Shown: positions 55,856 to 64,000 of the stretch, piece after piece | Numbering within the stretch: the stretch's first letter is position 1 | Layout: the number at the start of each line of letters is the position of its first letter | Source of the DNA: Sceloporus undulatus | Lineage: Eukaryota > Chordata > Lepidosauria > Squamata > Phrynosomatidae | Direction of reading: 5' to 3' | Assembly (NCBI RefSeq): GCF_019175285.1 | Contig: NC_056524.1 | Coordinates: 6,882,837 to 6,946,836, forward strand | DNA length: 64,000 nt | Translations under genes and position numbers: made by a program | The notes under the pieces: model-generated | What the model saw: only the letters and a program-made list of their open reading frames with translations | Database searches by the model: none | Told to the model about the DNA's origin: nothing

Positions 55856-56045
55856 GATTGTCAGTGTGGCATAGTTAGAATGTTGTACTATGACTCTGGA
55901 GACCAGACTTTGATCCCCAGTTTGACCATGAAATCCTCTGGGTGATCCTGGGCATGTCAACTCTCTCAGCTGCAAGGGAAGGCAATGGCAAACCTCCTCT
56001 GAACAAAACTTGCCTAGAAAACACCATGATAGGGTGTACTGTCCC
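55856..56045 (+). mobile_element. Sauria SINE, tail lost
   Basis: Head 'gtcagtgtggcatagttagaatg', body to 'gcctagaaaacaccatgataggg'. The Bov-B-like tail is missing. Confidence 0.8.
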
Positions 56046-56239
56046 CAGTTTTCCCAGCATGCAGTGAGGGGCTAGTGCAGGATTTGATTGCCAGACCCTT
56101 CTGGCTCTGCTGTAGCACTGCAACATCTGGATGCAAATCTTAAAGCCCTAAATAAAAGATGCAACAGAGGTAAAAATACACAACAGAAATTCCACTATAA
56201 AGAATTGTTGTTGGATCTTCTATGCTTGTTTCTGATTGT

Positions 56240-56400
56240 GTATCTTCTGGTGCTGTAGGCTATATTGCAAAGGAAGGAGCTGGCAAACCACCACTGAGTA
56301 TTTCTTGCCTAAGAAAACCCCATGAAATTCATGGGGTTGCCATAAGTTGACAGGTACCCTGAAGGCACGCACATGCGCACACGCACATGCACACAGGGTT
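56240..56400 (+). mobile_element. 5S-type SINE, 3' part
   Basis: 'ggtgctgtaggctatattgca', 'ctgagtatttcttgcctaag', 'ttcatggggttgccataagttg' and 'cctgaaggcacgcac'. Confidence 0.75.
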
Positions 56401-56675
56401 AAAAATTCTGCTTTCTTTTTCAAAGTGAAAAGAGATTAATCCCTATCCCTGGCAACTGGCAAATCCATAACAATTTTGGCCCTTCCTCTCTTTCTAAATG
56501 CACCTAGTAAAAGCAGCTCTTTCTTTAGGGTTTCTCCAGCTATCGCACCAAACCAATAATTTACAGGGACTACTGGCCTGAGCTGATGGGAGTTGCAGTC
56601 CAACAAGATCTGGAAGGTGTCATAAATCCCATAGAAACCGAAAATGGTTAGTGGCAGATGAAATCTGGGCAAAAC

Positions 56676-56765
56676 TCAGGGAAGTTTCCCTTTTGGACTA
56701 CAACTCCCCAAATCCCCCATTGGGGATTCTGTTAACTGTAGTCCAAAAGGGGAGCTTGCCTGAGC
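56676..56765. repeat. Short foldback element, 90 bp
   Basis: 'aagtttcccttttggactacaactcccc' at the left is mirrored by 'aactgtagtccaaaaggggagctt' at the right, with 'aaatcccccattggggatt' in the middle. Confidence 0.75.
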
Positions 56766-57261
56766 TCTGGATTGGGTGTGTACTTCTACAGGCTGAGTCA
56801 AGTAAATATATTTAAGTGTCCATCCAAAACCAGCCAAAGTGTTCCACAAGTTGGACTTGTCCAAATTGTCAGTGAGTCTCCCAGACTTCAGATGCATTTT
56901 TCCTTGGTACCAGATGTCTTCTAGCTTGGAGAATAATTTCTCATTGGGAAGAAATGTAAAGTATTTCTAAATAGGATTTTTTTTCCTGCCCTAAAAGAGT
57001 CCAGCCTGTGTTACTCAGCAGTGCAAAGTGAGTGAAAGTCTGGGTGATGGGATGAGAAAGTCAGTTGGGTGAGTGGGTGGGGGAAGGCAGGGGGGGGAGG
57101 AATCTGGAAAGGAAAAGGCTTGGCAGCTGTTTCCCCTAGTAGGCCAATTGCAGATGTGAACCTTTCCAAATGTACAGGCAACCTAGAAAAAACATTGGTT
57201 TGATTCAATGCATCTTGCCTGCCCTCTAACGGCAGGAGACATAAGTGCCTTTGCTATGATT

Positions 57262-57372
57262 TGTTATTACTATGTAAACCCACTGGGTGACCTTGGGCAA
57301 GTCACACTCTCTCAGCCTCAGAGAATGGCAATGGCAAACACCCTCTGAAGAAACTTGTCAAAAAACACTTCG
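57262..57372 (+). mobile_element. Sauria SINE body fragment
   Basis: 'acccactgggtgaccttggg', 'ctcagagaatggcaatgg' and 'gaagaaacttgtcaaaaaac'. The head is missing and CR1 follows at once. Confidence 0.75.
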
Positions 57373-57890
57373 GCTTGTCAACATCCTTTTTGAATTGTGC
57401 CCAGAACTGGACATGGTATTCCAGGTGAGACCTGACCAAAGCAGAATAGAGTGGGCACTATCACTTCTCTTGATCTAGACACTGTACTTCTATTGATGCA
57501 GCCTAGAATTGCATTGGCCTTTTTAGCTGCCGCATCACACTGTTGACTCATGTTCAACTTGTGGTCTACTAGGACTCCTAGATCCCTTTCACATGATGTC
57601 TTGTTAAACCAGGTCTCCCGCATTTTATAGCTATACATTTCATTTTTTCTACTTAAGTGAAGTGCCTTACATTTTTCCACGTTGAAATTCATTTTGTTAG
57701 TTTTGGCCCAGCTTTCTAATCTATTACGGTTGTTTTGAATTGTGATCCTCTCCTCTGGGGTATTAGCTACTCCTTCTAATTTGGTGTCATCTGCAAATTT
57801 GATAAGCATGCATTTTATTCCTTCAGCCAAGTCATTAATAAAGATGATGAATAGCCCTGGTCCCAGGAGAGAACCAGGATGAAGAGGAGC
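57373..57890 (-). mobile_element. CR1 LINE, mid-to-C-terminal coding part
   Basis: The minus frame 57830-57378 (150 codons) encodes CR1 reverse transcriptase residues: KFADDTKLEGVANTPEE, LESWAKTNKMNFNVEKCKAL and [17 protein letters not shown]. The F-A-D-D catalytic motif (57798 region) is retained. Confidence 0.9.
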
Positions 57891-58339
57891 TGTTGCTGGG
57901 CACCTTTTGGGTTCAGCTGGTTAACCGATTACAGTCGTCTCATTCTGGACCCCATGGATAAAAAGTAACGCGGGACTCCAAGTTCCATTGTTTTCTATGG
58001 CAAACATTACAAACAGCTAGGCTTGCCATCCACAGAAGCTCAAATCAGATAAGAAAACTCCACTGTACAAATCCACCTAAGAGTCACATTGTCTAGTCCA
58101 GATTTTACTACCTTGTTTGCCAGGATATTGTGGCCATCGAGTTAGCCATCAAGTTGGCTGGAACATGTTGGCTCAGTCATGATCATTCATATCTTGCAAA
58201 CTCAGGGCTGTGGCTTCCTTCATTGAATTTATCCACCAGTAATGTGGTCTCCTTCTTTTCCTATTGCCTTGTACTTTTTATTTTATTTTTTTATTTATTC
58301 CTGGTATTTATACCCCGCCCTTCAGCCCTAATGGCTATC

Positions 58340-58455
58340 ATTTTTTGGTTGTTGTTTTGTGCCTTCAAGTTGTCTCAAACTTATGAAGACCCTATCATGG
58401 GGTTTGCTTGGCAAGGTTTGTTCAGAAGAGGTTTGCTGTTGCCTTTCCCTAAGTC
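58340..58455 (-). mobile_element. Sauria SINE tail and body fragment
   Basis: 'ttgttgttttgtgccttcaag', 'ccctatcatggggtttgcttgg' and 'tgttgcctttccc'. A LINE-tail-like 'ttatttattcctggtatttataccccgcccttcagccc' precedes it at about 58288. Confidence 0.75.
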
Positions 58456-58491
58456 TACCAAGCATTATTGTTTTTTATAGCTAAGGACTTT

Positions 58492-58640
58492 ATCACACCA
58501 GTTGGCTGTCTTGTCACAATGGTGCTAATTTAAGAATGGAAGCATATCAGTTTGGCATCATTTCTTATCATACTTTCCACCACAATAGCACTTTGGTGAT
58601 CCATAGGGCATGCTGGATCCATAGGGCTGCGAGGTGCATT
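58492..58640 (+). repeat. DNA element end related to 34555-35570
   Basis: 'ggactttatcacaccagttgg', 'ctaatttaagaatggaagcat' and 'ctttggtgatccatagggc'. Only the left 150 bp or so is present. Confidence 0.6.
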
Positions 58641-59110
58641 CCAGTGATATGGGAAGGGACATATGTTCCTTATAGTGCTTTTCAACATTAAATAAAAAAG
58701 GGAAGGGGATTCAGATTCATTTCAAATTCTTTCAAATCATTTAAGACTTTTTAACGCAGGTGATGAACATACATGAAACAAAAATAACATAAAATGAAAG
58801 AATTATGATTTATCTTGAGTCAAGCAGGGAAGGTGAACATGGTTCAATGCATTGTTGTTGATTTCTTTTCCAGTGTAGGACTATACACAAAATGTGCAGT
58901 CTGACAAAAAATTGTTCAGTTGGAAAACAAATAACATTTACTTTAAAAATGAGAAGGAAACTAGACACATTGGGCTTATGAAATGCTTATGAAATGCTTA
59001 AATTACAAGGGCAGTATGCATGCAAATTAGCACTACATTTTAACTGCCTCAACTATATTAAAACACCTGTTTCTTTTCAGTCAGAACCTTCACCTTCTCA
59101 AACTTTATTT
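58641..59110. other. Unassigned sequence
   Basis: The 12-bp unit 'ttatgaaatgct' is duplicated near 58977-59000. Nothing else seen. Confidence 0.35.
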
Positions 59111-59830
59111 AAGAGCCAACATGGTTTGGTAGTTTGAATGCTGGAAATGGACTCTAAAAAGGCCAATGAGATTTTAGGCTGCATCAATAGAGGTATAGTG
59201 TCTAGCTCAAGGGAAGTAATAGTGCCACTCAATTCTGCTTTGGTCAGACCCCACCGGGAATACTGTGTCCAGTTCTGGGCACCACAATTCAAAAAGGATG
59301 TTGACAAATTGGAGCGTGTCCACCGAAAGATAACCAAAATGGTGAAGGGTCTGGAAACCATGCCTTATGAGGAACAACTTAGGGAGCTGGGGATATTTAG
59401 CCTTGAGAAGAGAAGGTTAAGAGGTGATATGATAACATTGTTTAAATATTTGAAAGGATGTCATATTGAGGAGGGAGCAAGCTTGTTTTCTGCAGCTACA
59501 GAGAGCAAGACCCAGACCAATGGATGCAAGCTACAGGAACTCCCTCAGAGTGTGATGGAATCTCCCTCCTTAGAGGTCTTTAAACAGAGGCTGGATGGCC
59601 ATCTGTCGGGGATGCTTTGACCGAGAGTTCCTGCATGGCAGGGGGTTGGACTGGATGGCCCCTGTGGTCTCTTCCAACTCTATGATTCTATAGGATTCAA
59701 ATCCCTGCTTGGCAATGGAAACCCACTGGGTGACCAATGGTGAGTATCCTCTGAGTAAGTCTTGCCAAGAAAACCTTGTGATAGGTTTCCCTTAGGGTTG
59801 CTAGTCAAAAACGACTTGAACAACAACAGT
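59111..59830 (+). mobile_element. Sauria SINE split by a CR1 insertion
   Basis: The head 59111-59152 ('gccaacatggtttggtagtttgaatgctgg') continues after the CR1 at 59691 ('ggattcaaatccctgcttggc') to 'ctagtcaaaaacgacttgaacaacaac'. The two parts are collinear with one SINE. Confidence 0.8.
59153..59690 (+). mobile_element. CR1 LINE, C-terminal codons and 3' end, inside a SINE
   Basis: The frame 59138-59620 (160 codons) covers [39 protein letters not shown] and [19 protein letters not shown]. It ends ESPSLEVFKQRLDGHL. A deletion after 'caagctacagga' removes part of the FHLNIRRNF block. Confidence 0.92.
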
Positions 59831-60065
59831 ACTTATGGATTCAAGCTACAGGAAAAGAGATTCCACCTAAACATTAAGAAAAACTTATTGACTGTAATTC
59901 CTGTTTGACAGTGGAAGATGCTGCCCCAGAGTATACTGGAGTCTCCTTCTTTGGAGGTCTTCAAACAGAAGCCAGATGACCACCTCTCAAGAGTGCTTTG
60001 ATGGTTCCTTCCTGCAAGGCAGAGGATTATACAGGATGCTCTCTTCCAACTCTATGATTCTATGA
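59831..60065 (+). mobile_element. CR1 LINE 3' end
   Basis: 'ggattcaagctacaggaaaagag', 'ttggaggtcttcaaacagaagc' and 'ccaactctatgattctatga'. It directly follows the split SINE. Confidence 0.85.
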
Positions 60066-60084
60066 CTTTAGACAAAACAACACT

Positions 60085-60400
60085 ACACTGTTATTGTGTT
60101 ATTATTCCACTTTAACCACTATGACTGCCTCCTGTGGATGCCTGGGATTTGGAGTTTAAGGAGGGGCATTTAGGCTTCTCAGACAGAGCTCTGAGGCCTC
60201 ATCAGACTTCAAAGCCCAGAAAGCCACAGAAGGCTGCCATAGCATAGGTTTTTGTGAGTTTTTCAGGGTACATGGCCATGTTCTAGAAGAGTTTATTCCT
60301 GACGTTTCACCAGCATCTGAGCCTTCAACTTCATGCTGCCATAGCAATTAGTGGAAGAATAGTGCTATAGCAGTGTAGTGCAGTATTCTCAATCTGTTGC
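60085..60400. repeat. Palindromic MITE, split by a foldback family A fragment
   Basis: 'actgttattgtgttattattccactttaacc' and 'ggagtttaaggaggggcattt' form the left side, 'gctgccatagcaattagtggaagaatagtgctatagcagtg' the right side. The structure resembles the MITE at 32540. Confidence 0.65.
60245..60334. repeat. Foldback family A, short copy, nested
   Basis: The 12-bp direct repeat GCTGCCATAGCA (60233-60244 and 60335-60346) flanks it. It has 'catggccatgttctagaagagtttattcctgacg' and ends 'gccttcaacttcat', the reverse complement of how other copies begin. Confidence 0.8.
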
Positions 60401-60424
60401 ATCATTATAAGTGGTCTTGAAGTA

Positions 60425-60790
60425 CTGTATATACTCGACTATAAGTCGACCTCATGTGTAAGTTGAGGGCAGGTTTACCAAGGGTAAAACTTAGGGGGAT
60501 GTGATAAAGAATCTAAAGGATGAAGCAAAGAAAACAATGCCAAACAACTTACAAAATTCCAGCAGGCACAACTCTTTGGGCTCGCTCAAAAGGCTGGATG
60601 GATGAGAGAAGGCAGGGGGGGGTCACTGCTTCCAGGACAGATTCTACTCTTGCTTTTCACCAGAGCATGGTTCCTTTTTACCATAAGAGTTAAGGTACAG
60701 TACTTACATTGACCCATGGATAAGTTGACTTAGGTTTTTGAGGTCAATTTATTGACTAAAATTTCTAGATTTATAGCTGAGTATATACAG
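60425..60790 (+). mobile_element. TIR element E (Tc1/mariner-like ends), copy 2
   Basis: The ends CTGTATATACTC and GAGTATATACAG are exact inverse complements. TA lies on each side (60423-60424 and 60791-60792), as with Tc1/mariner insertion. The subterminal 'gactataagtcgacctcatg' is partly mirrored at the right. 366 bp with no transposase, so non-autonomous. Confidence 0.82.
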
Positions 60791-60792
60791 TA

Positions 60793-61617
60793 ATCATGGC
60801 TTTGTCCTGTGAGGCTTGCCTTTCACAGCATTCATATTCAGCAAAGGCCTGTTGTGATGTTACTAAATAGGGAAGCCAGCCAAGTGACAATTGTGTGTCT
60901 ATTTCAATGCATAATGGGTGCNNNNNNNNNNCAATATGCACATCAGGACAATGGCAAGGGACTGCTGGTGCACACTAGGCACTCATGATGTGCAGTGGGA
61001 CAACAGATAGTGCACATTGGTGGAGGCCGATGTGCATCAGCACACTCTTCCCAGTGCCCTGATACCAATCTTTGCAATTCACTGGGAGGGTTCTGTAGTA
61101 CCTCTGCTACTTAGATATGTATGCAAAAAAATATGCAGCATAGACCATGATATATAATAGCAGCCAATGTCTGTTTGTGTGTGCAGGTGTATAAGTCGAG
61201 AACAGCTTCAAGACCATAGGACCTAGAAACTTGAATATTGTCATGGAAGCTAAGGGAAGGTAAGCTGTCTCATTGTGCTGTGAAGGGAAAGGCAACTATT
61301 TGGCTAAGTGGGTATTGGATACTTGTGTACACAAGCGTGTAAAAATACAACTGTGAGTTACACTGGGGTAACTTTCCAGGATTCGCAGCTGCTAAGTGCC
61401 ACAAAAAGAATCCCTCACCTGTATTTCAATTCTAGTTAAATCAATTGTTTTCTCAGTGGCAAACCTGATTTCATAAAAATGATCCTTACACTTCCTATGT
61501 GATGGTCATTAATTTAAAACTAAACCATAAATCTTTATAATGCGACAATCAGATATGACTTTAATACACACACAAACACTACAAACAGTTTATTGTAAGG
61601 TTATCTTGAAACATCCT
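60793..61617. other. Unassigned sequence containing a 10-N gap
   Basis: Ten N lie at 60922-60931. Minus-strand AATAAA (plus TTTATT, about 61590) lies about 30 bases past the end of the candidate exon at 61618. Confidence 0.4.
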
Positions 61618-61846
61618 TCATTCATTTGTCTTCAGTATGGTTAGTGCTGCTGCTTGTTCTTGCTGATGAACTTTCTTTTTGAGTCTTTCAAAGCAGACTT
61701 GATTTCCTGGGTTATTGTGTCTTGCCATGGCTGTCTGCAAATGAAGAGCCATCAGAAGATCACTGAGAGCTTTGAATGAACCACATGGGTTTATGCTACT
61801 TTCCATAGAAGGCATAGGAGGCCTGGCATTCTCCTGACTGTAACAT
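61618..61846 (-). CDS. Candidate terminal exon of an unidentified gene
   Basis: On the minus strand a good acceptor (pyrimidine run, ACTGAC, then TGGGCAG ending 61847) is followed by about 75 open codons with charged, non-repetitive residues. They start CYSQENARPP and include NPCGSFKALSDLLMALHL and the Lys/Gln-rich QVCFERLKKKVHQQEQ, ending with TGA at 61620-61618. A consensus AATAAA follows within about 30 bases. The frame upstream to 61905 opens with GTG, not ATG, so an internal-type exon is more likely than a single-exon gene. I do not recognise the protein, and other exons were not found. Confidence 0.35.
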
Positions 61847-61954
61847 CTGCCCATTGTCAGTAAAAAAAGTAATTGAATCACCCTTCCTACTCCAAAAGAG
61901 ATCACAGATTTAGATCATATTGACCCACTGTAACTATATACCTTTCAGAGTGTG

Positions 61955-62215
61955 CTGAAAATAGCCAAAGGTATTAATGGGGGGAAAGACACAAGATTTT
62001 GCCGGACCCTACTGGGAAGGGCAAGCCTTTACTTCCCTTCTCTCCCCCGACTCCCCTGAGTTAACTGAATGCAAAGTAGTTTTGCACTTTGAACTCAGCT
62101 TGCAGCAACTGAAGTAAGCTGAGGAGAAAGGGGAAAAGTAGGACGAGGGGGAGAGAGAAATTGGGACATTTGAAAAGCAGCAACAAAAATGGGACAACAG
62201 AGGATTAAACAGGAG
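61955..62215 (+). repeat. Interspersed repeat X, copy 4
   Basis: 'ccctactgggaagggcaagc', 'cttgcagcaactgaagtaagc' and 'aaaatgggacaacagaggatt'. The left end differs from copy 1. Confidence 0.65.
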
Positions 62216-62217
62216 TT

Positions 62218-62395
62218 GACACTGCTTTAACTGTCATGGCTCCATCCAATGGAATCCAGGGATTTGTAGTATGTTGTGGCACCAGAACTAAGGCTAAATA
62301 TCTCACAAAATGACAAATCTCAGAATTGCATAGCATGGAGCTGTGACAATTAAAGCCGTATCAAACCGTATTCATTCTACAGTGCAGATGATGCC
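62218..62395. repeat. Palindromic MITE B, left tip missing
   Basis: 'gacactgctttaactgtcatggctcc' to 'gtattcattctacagtgcagatg'. It directly abuts repeat X. Confidence 0.78.
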
Positions 62396-62814
62396 TTATT
62401 CCTTAAAAATAGTATTACCATATTCTATTCCCACCCTTGTTGGTGAATAGACTGTTGGAAGATCAGATTGGAAATGGGTTAACTTTGGGGCAATGCATAT
62501 ATTCCCATCATGATTATCTATTTCAGCAGTCTAAAACATTTTTCTTTTCACTTTCCCAAGGCGGGATCTCATTGTTCACATGGAAAAGTCCCCAAAGGAA
62601 CAGCCTGTCAAAATGTGTCCTTCTCAAATATTTTTCTCTCTCCATCTTTCTTGTGGAATGTGACTCACACAGAGAGACCTGGACTGCATCAGTCGTCAGG
62701 CTCAACGTGAAGGACGGAAATAAACCCTTGGAGGTCCATGGGATTTTTCTAGAATTCATCTCCCTGCAGACACTGAAGGTCAAACAGTGACAGTGTTTCT
62801 GAGGGCTTTTCCAG
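62396..62814. other. Unassigned sequence with a 117-codon plus frame
   Basis: The frame 62437-62790 has no recognised family. A splice-like CAG lies within. I see no second line of support for a gene. Confidence 0.3.
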
Positions 62815-63050
62815 AGAGGAACACAGAGTTGGAAGGGGATGCACAGGCTATTGAGTACAACTCAGTGCCAAAAAATATATTTTGAACATCCCAAGCAGGT
62901 AGCTATCTAGCCTTTAAAAAAAAAAGGTACCCAGAGAAAGAGACCGCACCACCTCCCTAGCAAACTGGTTCCATTGCTGGACTGCCCTTACTATCAAGAC
63001 GTTCCTTCTAACTTTCAATTGAAATCTGTCCTCTTGTCAATTAAAATGAC
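62815..63050 (-). mobile_element. Old CR1 3' end
   Basis: 'cagagttggaaggggatgcac', 'agtacaactcagtgcc' and 'ggactgcccttactatcaag' are a diverged reversed CR1, clearly older than its right neighbour. Confidence 0.65.
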
Positions 63051-63054
63051 TGGA

Positions 63055-63780
63055 TTCATAGAATCATAGCGTTGGAAGAGACCCCAAGGGCCAACCAGTC
63101 CAACTCCTGCCCTTCAAAGCACTCCTGAGAGATGGCCATCCAACATCTTGTTTAAAAGCCACCAAAGAAGAAGACATCACCACACTCCAAGGCAGAATAT
63201 TCCACTGTCAAACAGCTCTTATCATCTGGAAGTTTTTCCTAATGTTGAGCTGGAACCTCTTTTCTTGTAATTTGCATCAATTGCTCTAGACTCTGGAGCA
63301 TCAGAAAACAAGCTTGCTCCCTCCTCAATATGACATCCTTTCAAATATTTAAACAAGGCTATCATGTCACCTCTTAACCTTCTCTTCTTCAGGCTCAATA
63401 TACCCAGCTCCCTAAGCATACCAAACTCTTTCATAGGGCATGGTTTCCAGGACTTTTACCATTTTGGTCACCCTCCTCTGGACACACTCCAGTTTGTCAA
63501 CATCCTTCTTGAATTGTGGTGCCCAGAATTGGACGCAGTAGTCCAGGTGAGGCCTGACCAAAGCTGAATACAGTGGCACTATTACTTCCCTCAGTCTAGA
63601 CACTACACTCTTATTGATGCAGCCTAGATCCATATTAATAACAGTTAACAAAAACAAGGAACATATTAGGGTTTTCACCTTCTGCATGACACTGTTGACT
63701 CATGTTCAGCCTGTGGCCCACTAAGACTCCTAGATCCCTTTCACTTGTACTGTTGGCTAGCCAAGTGTCCACCCTCTGAG
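63055..63780 (-). mobile_element. CR1 LINE, C-terminal codons and 3' end
   Basis: Minus frames 63687-63412 and 63434-63222 carry [39 protein letters not shown] and [20 protein letters not shown] small shift separates them near 63425. The 3' tip is at about 63058. Confidence 0.9.
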
Positions 63781-64000
63781 AATCATAGAGTTGAAAGAGA
63801 GCTTAAGGGCCATCCAGTCCAACCCCTACCATGAAGGAACTCTCAATTAAAGCACTTCTGATAGGTGGTCATCCAGCCCCTGTTTAAAGACCTCCACCAT
63901 TTTAGTTGCCCTCCTTTGGACATGCTCCAGTTTCTCAATGTCCTTTTTGAATTCTGGCGCCCAGAACTGGACACAATATTCTAGGTGGGGCCTGACCAGA
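63781..64000 (-). mobile_element. CR1 LINE with internal deletion, runs off the window
   Basis: The 3' tip 'aatcatagagttgaaagagag' is followed by 'tgtttaaagacctccaccatttt', where several hundred bases of the usual CR1 sequence are missing. It then continues with 'agttgccctcctttggacatgc' to the window end. Confidence 0.85.

Noticed and set aside
61847-61905. N-terminal signal-peptide-like extension of the candidate exon
   Set aside because: The frame there begins with GTG, and the hydrophobic run is encoded by the polypyrimidine tract of the probable acceptor.
62437-62790. 117-codon plus frame
   Set aside because: No family resemblance, and the composition suggests a chance opening in non-coding DNA.

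Overview
The window is nuclear DNA from a squamate reptile, probably an iguanian-type lizard. The evidence is the mixture of interspersed repeats: Sauria SINEs with a tRNA-like head and a Bov-B-like tail, 5S-rRNA-derived SINEs with the same tail, Bov-B (RTE) LINEs, many short 3' ends of CR1 LINEs, L2-clade LINEs with (ATT)n tails, and a large set of palindromic (foldback/MITE-like) DNA elements. Species cannot be fixed from the sequence alone. No operon, bacterial or phage signature is present. I saw no convincing endogenous retrovirus.

One protein-coding gene is clearly present: LRRC32 (GARP, the cell-surface docking receptor for latent TGF-beta), on the minus strand. Its large coding exon (25699-27630) carries nearly all the leucine-rich repeats, the C-terminal cap, the transmembrane helix and the short cytoplasmic tail. 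I also located the separate first coding exon (signal peptide plus start of the N-terminal cap) at 40588-40678, beyond a 12,957-bp repeat-filled intron. Joined in phase 0, the two give a 672-residue protein. It has the human Cys-x8-Cys spacing at the junction and both cysteines (211 and 349) that bond latent TGF-beta in human GARP. A possible 5' exon lies at 50209-50355. A possible terminal exon of an unidentified second minus-strand gene lies at 61618-61846.

Layout. 1-24 kb: downstream flank of LRRC32, with an L2 LINE (6.3-7.2 kb), a near-complete L2 reverse transcriptase region (11.8-14.7 kb) broken by a 100-N gap whose two sides duplicate each other, and several foldback elements. 24-27.6 kb: LRRC32 3' region and main exon. 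27.6-40.6 kb: intron with CR1, SINE, Bov-B and DNA elements. 40.7-64 kb: upstream flank, with a CR1 copy carrying three nested insertions (44.0-47.9 kb), three palindromic MITEs in a row (49.2-49.75 kb), SINEs split by other elements, and CR1 relics to the end.

The most interesting unexplained signal is a family of 300-370-bp foldback elements (9951, 15107, 15526, 31159; probably also 45211). Their ends read roughly GA(c/g/t)(c/t)TTATCACAC, and each intact copy is flanked by a 5-bp direct repeat that is always CATAG (or CTATG on the other strand). One copy sits inside a SINE, which shows the uninterrupted target. This suggests a target-selective transposon family. The rest of the window is ordinary repeat-rich vertebrate intergenic and intronic DNA.
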